From contig JBJMHU010000145.1 in NCBI GenBank assembly GCA_045807225.1, positions 1 through 36,586 on the forward strand: a DNA stretch of 36,586 nucleotides. Reading direction: 5' to 3'. The position numbers and the translations under genes are program-made. The stretch comes from Fodinibacter sp045807225 (GTDB taxonomy: Bacteria > Actinomycetota > Actinomycetes > Actinomycetales > Dermatophilaceae). How positions within the stretch are numbered: position 1 is the first letter of the stretch; every line of letters starts with the position of its first letter. Below are positions 1 through 7,846 of this stretch, piece after piece. Below the pieces are notes generated by a model. The model had not been told where the DNA came from, ran no database searches, and saw only the letters and a program-made list of their open reading frames with translations.

Positions 1-36
1 GGGGAGATGTTCTACACCGTCACCTTCAAGAAGTGA
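1..36 (+). CDS. C-terminal tail of probable ABC solute-binding protein (partial)
   Basis: Only the last eleven codons and a TGA are present; they read GEMFYTVTFKK. The fragment is too short to recognise by sequence. It sits directly upstream of a complete dipeptide/oligopeptide importer whose own binding protein is otherwise missing, and a family 5 extracellular solute-binding lipoprotein is the usual first gene of such operons. The assignment therefore rests on gene order alone. Confidence 0.45.
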   Translation, partial: GEMFYTVTFKK

Positions 37-39
37 CGG

Positions 40-57
40 TCGGGGCTCCGGCCCCGA
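40..57 (+). terminator. Intra-operon hairpin after the binding-protein gene
   Basis: TCGGGGC (40-46) and GCCCCGA (51-57) form a perfect 7-bp GC-rich stem with a 4-nt loop, four bases after the stop codon. There is no T-run. Hairpins in this position often let a binding protein be expressed above its permeases, by partial termination or by protecting the upstream mRNA; that role is inferred. Confidence 0.5.
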
Positions 58-149
58 ATCGGACTGCAGGACAGTAGTCGGTGGCCGCGTCGAACCGTTA
101 GGGTCCGAGGCGGCCACCGACGTCTTCCGGCGAAACGAAAGGGCCCGCT

Positions 150-1160
150 GTGGCGAGATTCATCATTCGACGCCTGCTCCAGATGATCGGTGTGGTGTTC
201 GCACTGTCCCTGCTCCTGTTCTTCTGGCTGCGCGCCCTGCCGGGGGGCGTCGTCTCCGCGCTCCTCGGCGAGCGGGCCACCCCGGCGACCCGGGCCGCCC
301 TGACCGAGGCCTTCGGCCTCGACCAGCCGGTGTACGTGCAGTACCTGAAGTTCCTGCAGCGGGCGTCTCGTGGCGAGTTCGGCGTCTCCACCGCCGTGCT
401 GCCCGGCCAGGACGCCTTCCACATCTTCCTGGTCCGGCTGCCCGCCACGATCGAGCTCAGCATCTGCGCGATGGTGATCGCCGTCGTGTTCGCCATCCCG
501 CTCGGCTACCTCGCGGCCAAGCGCCGGGGGTCGACGTTCGACAACGGCTCGATCGTGCTGTCGCTGATCGGCGTGGCCGTGCCGGTCTTCTTCCTCGCGT
601 TCCTGTTCAAGTACTGGTTCGCCGTCCAGACCCACACCTTCCCCGTGTCCGGCCGGCAGGACTCCGCGCTCGGCTGCACCCGGGTCACCGGCTTCTTCGT
701 GGCCGACGGGCTGCTGACCCGAGAGTTCGACTGCTCGGCCGACGCCCTGCGCCACCTGGTACTGCCCTCGATCGTGCTGGCCACCATCCCGTTCGCGGTG
801 ATCTTCCGGATCACCCGGGCCTCGGTGCTCGAGGTGCTCGACGAGGACTACGTGCGCACCGCCGAGTCCAAGGGGCTGACGATGCAGACCATCCGGGCCC
901 GGCACGTCATGCGCAACGCCCTGCTGCCCGTCATCACCACGATCGGGCTGCAGACCGGTGGTCTGCTGGCCGGTGCCGTGCTCACCGAGACGGTCTTCAA
1001 CTTCGGGGGCCTGGGGTCGACGCTGTACCAGTCCTTCAACGGCCGCGACTACGCCGTGCTCCAGGTGCTGATCCTCGCCGCCGCCGCGATCTACGTCATC
1101 GTGAACCTGCTCGTCGACATCTCCTACGCCGTCATCGACCCGAGGGTGCGCGCCCGATGA
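150..1160 (+). CDS. dppB: Dipeptide/oligopeptide ABC transporter permease (DppB type)
   Basis: This is one of two inner-membrane permease subunits of a peptide-type ABC importer. The 336-residue length fits the DppB/OppB family. The N-terminus (MARFIIRRLLQMIGVVFALSLLLFF, split here only for description) has the basic start and first membrane helix typical of DppB. A large extracytoplasmic loop with Cys residues lies around residues 150-195. The EAA-type coupling loop that contacts the ATPases is recognisable near residues 240-260 (ESKGLTMQTIRARHVMRNAL). It starts with GTG preceded by a GAAAGGG purine tract. Its stop overlaps the next start as ATGA at 1157-1160, implying translational coupling. 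The substrate (peptides, nickel, glutathione or oligosaccharide) cannot be told from the permease. Confidence 0.9.
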   Translation: MARFIIRRLLQMIGVVFALSLLLFFWLRALPGGVVSALLGERATPATRAALTEAFGLDQPVYVQYLKFLQRASRGEFGVSTAVLPGQDAFHIFLVRLPATIELSICAMVIAVVFAIPLGYLAAKRRGSTFDNGSIVLSLIGVAVPVFFLAFLFKYWFAVQTHTFPVSGRQDSALGCTRVTGFFVADGLLTREFDCSADALRHLVLPSIVLATIPFAVIFRITRASVLEVLDEDYVRTAESKGLTMQTIRARHVMRNALLPVITTIGLQTGGLLAGAVLTETVFNFGGLGSTLYQSFNGRDYAVLQVLILAAAAIYVIVNLLVDISYAVIDPRVRAR

Positions 1161-2185
1161 GCCGGCCACAGAACTCCCTCAACCCGATGGACCGCCGCAA
1201 GCAGCGCATCGACGACCTCGCCGCGAGCGCGGCCGGGCCGCGCGCCAGAGACGGTGAACCGCCCGCCGGCAGCGTGCTGGTCGTCGACGACGCCGGCACC
1301 GTCGACGAGGCCCCCGGTGTCTCCCTCATCGCGAGCGCCTGGCGCCGGCTGCGCCGCGACCCGGTCTTCCTCGTCGGGGCGGCCATCACGCTGGTCTTCA
1401 TCGTGTTCGCGGTCATCTCCCCGTGGATCGCCCCGCACGACCCCGCGGTCGGCTACCTGCTCGACAAGGTGCGCCCGCAGTCCAACCCCATCCCGGGGGC
1501 CGAGCCGGGCTTCCCGCTCGGCGCCGACGACAAGGGCCGCGACTTCCTCTCGCGCCTCATGGTCGGCAGCCAGCAGACGCTGATCGTGGGCGTCCTGGCC
1601 ACGGTGATCGGCCTGGTCGGCGGCCTGGTGCTCGGCATCCTGGCCGGCGCGTTCGGCGGGGGCATCGACGCGTTCGTGATGCGGGTGGTCGACGTGCTGC
1701 TCTCGATCCCGTCGCTGCTGCTCGCGCTGTCGATCGCGGCGCTGGCCCGCCAGCCCAGCCAGTGGACGGTGATCATCGCCATCGCCGTCGTGCAGATCCC
1801 GGTGTTCGCCCGGCTGCTGCGCGGCTCGATGCTCGCCCAGCGAGGGAGCGACCACGTGCTGGCCGCCCGGGCCCTGGGCGTGACCCCGAGCGCCGTCATC
1901 TTCCGGCACATGGTGCCCAACTCGCTCGGGCCGGTCATCGTGCAGGCCACCCTCGTGCTGGCGACCTCGATCATCGACGCCGCGGCGCTGTCCTTCCTCG
2001 GCCTGGGCAACCCCGACGACGACGCCCCCGAGTGGGGCCAGATGCTGGGCCGCTCGCAGCAGTTCATCTACGACAACCCGCACCTCGCCGTCTACCCGGC
2101 GCTGTGCATCATCCTCGTCGCGCTCGGCTTCACCCTCATGGGTGAGTCGCTGCGCGAGGCCCTCGACCCCAAGAGCAGGAGGTGA
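1157..2185 (+). CDS. dppC: Dipeptide/oligopeptide ABC transporter permease (DppC type)
   Basis: This is the second permease subunit, 342 residues. About 55 hydrophilic residues come before the OppC-type N-terminal segment (SAWRRLRRDPVFLVGAAITL), longer than in the E. coli protein but common in actinobacteria. The core carries the usual GADDKGRDFLSRLM motif near residues 117-130, and an EAA loop near residues 235-255 (ARALGVTPSAVIFRHMVPNS). It overlaps dppB by four bases. It ends eight bases before the ATG of the first ATPase, with the Shine-Dalgarno of that ATPase (AGCAGGAGG) embedded in its last codons. Confidence 0.9.
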   Translation: MSRPQNSLNPMDRRKQRIDDLAASAAGPRARDGEPPAGSVLVVDDAGTVDEAPGVSLIASAWRRLRRDPVFLVGAAITLVFIVFAVISPWIAPHDPAVGYLLDKVRPQSNPIPGAEPGFPLGADDKGRDFLSRLMVGSQQTLIVGVLATVIGLVGGLVLGILAGAFGGGIDAFVMRVVDVLLSIPSLLLALSIAALARQPSQWTVIIAIAVVQIPVFARLLRGSMLAQRGSDHVLAARALGVTPSAVIFRHMVPNSLGPVIVQATLVLATSIIDAAALSFLGLGNPDDDAPEWGQMLGRSQQFIYDNPHLAVYPALCIILVALGFTLMGESLREALDPKSRR

Positions 2186-2192
2186 GCGGCCG

Positions 2193-3203
2193 ATGACCGC
2201 CACCGCCACACCACCCCCCAGCACGGCATCCGGGAAGGAGCCGCTGCTGTCGGTGCGCGACCTGCGCGTCACCTTCACCCGCCAGGGCGAGAAGCCGTTC
2301 AAGGCGGTCGACGGCGTCACCTTCGACGTGCGCCCGGGCCAGACGGTCGGGCTGGTCGGCGAGTCCGGCTGTGGCAAGTCGGTCACCTCGCTGGCGATCA
2401 TGGGCCTGCTGCCCAAGCGCGGCAACCAGGTCGAGGGCGAGGCCACCTTCGAGGGCACCAACCTGCTGGCGCTCGACGAGAAAGCCATGCGGGAGCGGCG
2501 CGGCCGTGATATCGCGATGATCTTCCAGGACCCGCTGAGCTCGCTGAACCCCGTGGTGCCGGTGGGGCTGCAGGTCACCGAGGTGCTCGAGCGGCACCGT
2601 GGCATGTCGCGCAAGGCGGCCCAGCCGGTGGCCCGCGACCTGCTCAAGCGGGTCGGCATCCCCGACCCCGACCGGCGGCTGAAGGACTACCCGCACCAGA
2701 TGAGCGGGGGGATGCGCCAGCGTGCGCTGATCGCGATGGCGCTGGCCTGCGCCCCGCGGCTGCTCATCGCGGACGAGCCGACCACGGCGCTCGACGTCAC
2801 GATCCAGGCGCAGATCCTCGCCCTGCTCAAGGAGCTGGTGCAGGAGACCAACACGGCCCTGGTCATGATCACCCACGACCTCGGAGTGGTTGCGGGCCTG
2901 TGCGACGAGGTGAACGTGCTGTATGCCGGCCGCATCGTCGAGCGCGGCGAGCGCCACGAGCTGTTCGCCGAGCCGCGCCACCCCTACACCAACGGCCTGC
3001 TCGGCTCCATCCCCCGGCTGGACGCACCACGCGGCGAGCCGCTCACGCCCATCCCCGGGTCGGTCGCCGACAACCTGCCCTGGGACCACGCCTGCGCCTT
3101 CGCCCCCCGGTGCCCCAACGCGCTCCAGCTGTGCGTCGAGACGACACCGGAGCTCGAGGAGACCCACGGTCGGGCCCTGCGCTGCCACAACCCCGTGAGG
3201 TGA
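2193..3203 (+). CDS. dppD: Peptide ABC transporter ATP-binding protein (DppD type)
   Basis: This is one of two cytoplasmic ATPases that drive the importer, 336 residues. Walker A is GESGCGKS at residues 56-63. The signature is MSGGMRQRALIAMAL, followed by Walker B (LLIADEPTTALD). A C-terminal oligopeptide-transporter extension begins near residue 285 and contains four cysteines (HACAFAPRC, LQLC and LRCHNP). That cysteine set is typical of this subunit and has been proposed to hold an iron-sulfur cluster in related transporters (recalled, not checked here). An in-frame ATG at 2142 exists, but 2193 is chosen because AGGAGG lies at the right distance before it and the family's N-terminus matches. 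Confidence 0.9.
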   Translation: MTATATPPPSTASGKEPLLSVRDLRVTFTRQGEKPFKAVDGVTFDVRPGQTVGLVGESGCGKSVTSLAIMGLLPKRGNQVEGEATFEGTNLLALDEKAMRERRGRDIAMIFQDPLSSLNPVVPVGLQVTEVLERHRGMSRKAAQPVARDLLKRVGIPDPDRRLKDYPHQMSGGMRQRALIAMALACAPRLLIADEPTTALDVTIQAQILALLKELVQETNTALVMITHDLGVVAGLCDEVNVLYAGRIVERGERHELFAEPRHPYTNGLLGSIPRLDAPRGEPLTPIPGSVADNLPWDHACAFAPRCPNALQLCVETTPELEETHGRALRCHNPVR

Positions 3204-3207
3204 CCCG

Positions 3208-4365
<1,158 letters not shown>

Positions 4366-4380
4366 GCGCGGTCCTCAGCC

Positions 4381-4452
4381 GCGAAATCAGGAGCACTTCG
4401 CCGGCTCAGGGCCGTATCCGGTCATGACTGCGCGAAGTGGTCCTGACTTCGC
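4381..4452. repeat. 21-bp imperfect inverted repeat (REP/BIME-like)
   Basis: The 21 bases at 4381-4401 match the reverse complement of 4432-4452 at 19 positions. Each arm is itself bounded by GCGAA and TTCGC, so four nested half-sites occur in 72 bp. The loop is 30 nt. It lies 15 bp after the dppF stop. It is too symmetrical and long for an ordinary terminator, and resembles the paired palindromes of REP/BIME-type intergenic elements. I did not find a second copy in this window. Confidence 0.6.
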
Positions 4453-4472
4453 ACGGTGGGCGACCAGTGCGG

Positions 4473-4514
4473 GACCGGATGCCGTCGCGGTCGGCGGGCG
4501 CACGGCATCCGGTC
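4473..4514 (+). terminator. 13-bp stem hairpin, probable dpp operon terminator
   Basis: GACCGGATGCCGT (4473-4485) and ACGGCATCCGGTC (4502-4514) pair perfectly over 13 bp with a 16-nt loop. No T-run follows, as is usual in actinobacteria. It stands between dppF and the start of the next gene. The stem contains the octamer GGATGCCG that is over-represented throughout the window. Confidence 0.55.
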
Positions 4515-4521
4515 GGTGCAC

Positions 4522-4533
4522 CACAATGGAGCC
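4522..4533 (+). promoter_or_regulatory. -10-like CACAAT exactly 6 nt before the pterin dehydratase start
   Basis: CACAAT (4522-4527) is followed by six bases and then ATG at 4534. No Shine-Dalgarno is visible. This arrangement fits a leaderless mRNA whose transcript begins at or next to the start codon. The same hexamer at the same spacing precedes the genes at 13069 and 24465. Confidence 0.5.
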
Positions 4534-4842
4534 ATGAGCCGACTCCTGAGTGACGACGAGGTGGCCACCCAGCTGGCCGGGCTGGACGGGTGGCGCCGCG
4601 AGGGCGACGCGATCGTGGCAACCGTCGAGGCACCCGACTTCCCCGCCGCCATCCGCATCGTCGATGCCGTGGCCGACGAGGCCGAGCAGATGAACCACCA
4701 CCCCGACATCGACATCCGCTGGCGCACGACGCACTGGCTGCTCACGACGCACGACGCGGGCGGGCTCACCCAGCTCGACATCGAGCTGGCGCACCGCATC
4801 TCGGCGGCGGCCAGCGCCCAGGGAGCGACCGTCGGTGACTGA
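4534..4842 (+). CDS. phhB: 4a-hydroxytetrahydrobiopterin dehydratase (pterin-4a-carbinolamine dehydratase)
   Basis: This small cytosolic enzyme, 102 residues, dehydrates the 4a-carbinolamine form of tetrahydropterin so that the cofactor can be recycled. It matches the family over its whole length. The N-terminus is the typical LSDDEVATQLAGLDGW, and the conserved histidine-rich motif is MNHHPDIDIRW near residues 53-63, followed by the THDAGGLTQLDIELA stretch. The start is set at the ATG preceded by the CACAAT element; an in-frame ATG 78 bases upstream would run through the hairpin. No aromatic amino acid hydroxylase is nearby, so its partner pathway here is unknown. Its last eight bases overlap the next gene. 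Confidence 0.88.
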   Translation: MSRLLSDDEVATQLAGLDGWRREGDAIVATVEAPDFPAAIRIVDAVADEAEQMNHHPDIDIRWRTTHWLLTTHDAGGLTQLDIELAHRISAAASAQGATVGD

Positions 4843-5563
4843 CTCCCCCGCCACGACGGCCCCCTCGCACCACGAGGCCCACGACGGCTCCGTCGCCGGC
4901 CGGCTGAACTGGCTGCGTGCCGGGGTGCTCGGCGCCAACGACGGCATCGTCTCGACGGCCGGCCTGGTCATCGGCGTCGCTGCGGCCACGACCGAACGGG
5001 GTGCGGTGCTCACCGCCGGGCTGGCCGGGCTGGCCGCAGGCGCCATGAGCATGGCGGTCGGCGAGTACGTGTCGGTCAGCACCCAGCGTGACTCCGAGAA
5101 GGCGCTGATCGCCAAGGAGGTCCGCGAGCTCGACGAGGAGCCGGAGGCCGAGCTCGCCGAGCTGGCCGGCATCTACCGGGGCAAGGGGCTGAGCCGTGAC
5201 CTCGCCCTCCAGGTGGCCGAGCAGCTCACCGCGCACGACGCCCTCGCGGCGCACGCCGAGGTGGAGCTCGGCATCGACCCGGAGAACTACACCAACCCGT
5301 GGCACGCGGCGTGGGCGTCGATGGCGGCGTTCACGGTGGGGGCGCTGCTGCCGCTGCTGGCGATCGTGCTGCCGCCGACCGCCTGGCGCATCCCGTTCAC
5401 GGTGGTGGCCGTCGTGCTCGCCCTGGCGTTCACCGGGCTGGTCAGCGCCCGGCTCGGCCGCTCCGACGCCAAGCGGGCGACGGTGCGGGTCGTCATCGGC
5501 GGCGTGCTCGCCATGGCGGTGACCTACGGCATCGGTGCCATGGTCGGCACGCAGCTCGGCTGA
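4835..5563 (+). CDS. VIT1/CCC1-family iron/manganese transporter
   Basis: This is a 242-residue membrane protein of the vacuolar iron transporter family, which exports Fe(II) or Mn(II) from the cytosol. The family fingerprint LGANDGIVSTAGLVIGV lies near residues 31-47, and MSMAVGEYVSVSTQ near residues 70-83. A cytoplasmic acidic metal-binding stretch rich in Glu (KEVRELDEEPEAELAEL) follows at about residues 91-107. Three further membrane helices occupy the C-terminal half. It starts with GTG inside the end of the pterin dehydratase gene and ends in a TGATG overlap with the amidotransferase, so the three are probably co-translated. Confidence 0.85.
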   Translation: MTDSPATTAPSHHEAHDGSVAGRLNWLRAGVLGANDGIVSTAGLVIGVAAATTERGAVLTAGLAGLAAGAMSMAVGEYVSVSTQRDSEKALIAKEVRELDEEPEAELAELAGIYRGKGLSRDLALQVAEQLTAHDALAAHAEVELGIDPENYTNPWHAAWASMAAFTVGALLPLLAIVLPPTAWRIPFTVVAVVLALAFTGLVSARLGRSDAKRATVRVVIGGVLAMAVTYGIGAMVGTQLG

Positions 5564-6312
5564 TGGCGCGCCTGCTGGTCGTGCAGCACGAGCCGGACGC
5601 GCCCCTGGCGTGGCTCGGCGAGTGGTGGGCCGCGCTCGGGCTCGAGCTCGACGTCGTGCGCGGCGACCTCGGGGAGCCGGTGCCCGAGCGCTGGGCCGAC
5701 GTGGTCGGCGCCCCTGACGGGCTCGTGGTGCTCGGCGGGGCGATGGGAGCGTGCGACGACGCGCTCGCGCCCTGGCTGGCCCCCACTCGGGCGCTGCTGG
5801 CCGACGCGGTGGCGGTCGGCGTGCCGACGCTGGGCGTCTGCCTCGGTCACCAGCTGGCCGCGGTGGCCCTCGGCGGCTCGGTGGGACGCAATCCCTCGGG
5901 TCGCACCATCGGACCGGTGCCGGTGCGCCTGACCGGTGCCGCGGCATCCGACGTGCTGTTGGCGGGCGTCGACGGGCTGCCGGCGATCCACTACAACGAT
6001 GACGTGGTGCTCGATATGCCTTCTGGCGCAACCGTTCTGGCGACCCTGCCCGACGGGCGGCCGCAAGCCGTGCGCTTCGGCCCCTCGGCCTGGGGGGTGC
6101 AGTTCCACCCCGAGACCTCGCCGGAGGTGTTCGGGGCGTGGCTGCGATGGGACTCGCCCGACGGCCTGACGCCGGAGCAGGAGACCCTGCTGGCCGAGGT
6201 GACCCTGGCACGCGCGGTGCTGCGCACGGCCTGGCAGCCACTTGCCGAGCGCTTCGCAGCGCTCGTGCAGGCGGAGGCCGCGATGCGTCGTGCGTCGCCG
6301 ATCACGTCCTGA
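5563..6312 (+). CDS. Class I glutamine amidotransferase (GATase1) protein
   Basis: This 249-residue stand-alone GATase1 domain belongs to a group often labelled GMP synthase-like. The nucleophile elbow is GVCLGHQLA with Cys93. The other triad members are His182 and Glu184 in GVQFHPE. It lacks the ATP-pyrophosphatase domain of GMP synthase. Such proteins can hydrolyse gamma-glutamyl compounds or supply ammonia to a partner, but the substrate here is unknown. Its ATG overlaps the stop of the VIT gene. A short stretch near 6000-6035 uses A/T-ending codons more than its surroundings. Confidence 0.8.
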   Translation: MARLLVVQHEPDAPLAWLGEWWAALGLELDVVRGDLGEPVPERWADVVGAPDGLVVLGGAMGACDDALAPWLAPTRALLADAVAVGVPTLGVCLGHQLAAVALGGSVGRNPSGRTIGPVPVRLTGAAASDVLLAGVDGLPAIHYNDDVVLDMPSGATVLATLPDGRPQAVRFGPSAWGVQFHPETSPEVFGAWLRWDSPDGLTPEQETLLAEVTLARAVLRTAWQPLAERFAALVQAEAAMRRASPITS

Positions 6313-6394
6313 GGGCTGCTCGGTGACCCGGGACTAGCATCGAGGCGGCGGGTCCCGCACCCCGTGGTCGACCCAGCCCTGACGGAGAGACGCC

Positions 6395-7747
6395 ATGAGC
6401 TCAACGACCTCGGCGCAGTCCCGCGAACGCATCGTCATCCTCGGTGCCGCGGGCCGCGACTTCCACGACTTCAACCTGATGTACCGGGACGACCCCGGGG
6501 TCGAGGTGGTGGCCTTCACGGCCACCCAGATCCCCGACATCGACGGGCGCACCTACCCGCCCGAGCTGGCCGGCCCGCTGTACCCGCACGGCATCCCGAT
6601 CGTCGACGAGAGCGAGCTGGAGTCGCTGGTCGGGCGCGAGCAGGTCGACACGGTGGTGCTCGCGTACTCCGACCTCTCGCACGCCCAGGTCATGCACCTC
6701 GGGTCGCGCGTCATCGCCACCGGCGCCGACTTCGTGGTGCCCGGCACGCGGCGCACGATGCTGCGATCGCGGCGCCCGGTCGTGGCGGTCACCGCGGTGC
6801 GCACGGGGGTCGGCAAGAGCCAGACCACACGCTACGTCGCCCGCCTGCTGCAGGACATGGGGCTGCGGGTCGTCGCGGTGCGGCACCCGATGCCGTACGG
6901 CGACCTGGCCGCCCAGGCCTGCCAGCGCTTCGAGACCGTCGAGGACCTCGTCAAGCACCAGTGCACCATCGAGGAGCGCGAGGAGTACGAGCCGCACATC
7001 GAGGCCGGGGTCGTGGTCTACGCCGGCGTCGACTACGGGCAGATCCTGCGCGAGGCCGAGACCGAGGCCGACGTCGTGCTGTGGGACGGCGGCAACAACG
7101 ACCTGCCGTTCTACGCCCCCGACCTGCACGTGGTGCTCGCGGACCCGCTGCGCCCCGGTGACGAGGCGGGCTACCACCCCGGCGAGGCCAACGTGCGGAT
7201 GGCCGACCTGGTGATCGTGGCGAAGTGCGACTCGGCGCCGGCCGAGGACATCGCGGCGGTGGAGGCGTCCGCGCGGTCGCTCAACCCACGCGCCGACGTT
7301 CTCCGCTGCGACAGCCCGGTCACCCTCGACGACCGGTCGGTCGCCGCCGGCAGTCGGGTGGTCGTCATCGAGGACGGCCCCACCCTGACGCACGGCTCGA
7401 TGAGCTTCGGGGCCGGTGTCGTCGGTGCCCGGAATGCCGGTGCCGCCGAGATCGTCGACCCCACGCCGTTCGCGGTGGGCTCGATCGCGGCGACGTACGC
7501 GAAGTACCCGAACGCGCGCGGCATCCTGCCGGCGATGGGGTACGGGGAGGCCCAGACCCGCGACCTCGAGGCGACGATCCGGGCCATGGTGGATGCCGGG
7601 GCGATCGACGCGATCGTGTCGGGGACGCCGGTGGACATCACCCGGGTGATCTCCGTGGACGTTCCGCTGACCCGGGCCCGCTACGAGCTGCGTGAGCAGG
7701 ACCCCGGCCGGCTGGCCGCCGCCCTGGCCAAGGCCCTCGACCGCTGA
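6395..7747 (+). CDS. Cyclic 2,3-diphosphoglycerate synthetase homologue (P-loop NTPase, COG2403-like)
   Basis: This 450-residue two-part protein has an N-terminal Rossmann-like region beginning ERIVILGAAGRDFHDFN (GAAGRD at 17-22). A P-loop domain follows with RTGVGKS at residues 136-142. Further family motifs are VRHPMPYGDLAAQ, EEYEPHIEAGVVVYAGVDY and LWDGGNNDLPFY, and a C-terminal segment contains GPTLTHGSMSFGAG. I recognise it as the bacterial relative of cDPG synthetase, which in methanogens cyclises 2,3-diphosphoglycerate with ATP. Bacterial members are usually annotated only as GTPase, and their reaction is not established. The start is supported by GGAGAG seven bases upstream. It stands alone, convergent with malQ. 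Confidence 0.72.
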   Translation: MSSTTSAQSRERIVILGAAGRDFHDFNLMYRDDPGVEVVAFTATQIPDIDGRTYPPELAGPLYPHGIPIVDESELESLVGREQVDTVVLAYSDLSHAQVMHLGSRVIATGADFVVPGTRRTMLRSRRPVVAVTAVRTGVGKSQTTRYVARLLQDMGLRVVAVRHPMPYGDLAAQACQRFETVEDLVKHQCTIEEREEYEPHIEAGVVVYAGVDYGQILREAETEADVVLWDGGNNDLPFYAPDLHVVLADPLRPGDEAGYHPGEANVRMADLVIVAKCDSAPAEDIAAVEASARSLNPRADVLRCDSPVTLDDRSVAAGSRVVVIEDGPTLTHGSMSFGAGVVGARNAGAAEIVDPTPFAVGSIAATYAKYPNARGILPAMGYGEAQTRDLEATIRAMVDAGAIDAIVSGTPVDITRVISVDVPLTRARYELREQDPGRLAAALAKALDR

Positions 7748-7790
7748 CCCCGCGCCGGGCCCGCGACCCCTCCCGCCGGCTCGACCTGGG

Positions 7791-7804
7791 CTACCGCCTG
7801 GTAG
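7791..7804. promoter_or_regulatory. Palindromic element CTACCGCCTGGTAG (copy 1)
   Basis: This is a 14-bp hyphenated palindrome with CTACC/GGTAG arms around GCCT. It lies in the 99-bp gap between two convergent stops. Outer GACCT (7783-7787) and AGGTC (7803-7807) add partial symmetry. The identical 14-mer occurs at 24331-24344. Its site between convergent genes would suit a weak terminator, but the exact copy upstream of another operon argues for a protein-binding site. Confidence 0.45.
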
Positions 7805-7846
7805 GTCAGGGCGGTGCTGCGGCACCGGCCCCCGGTTCCTGGTGGG

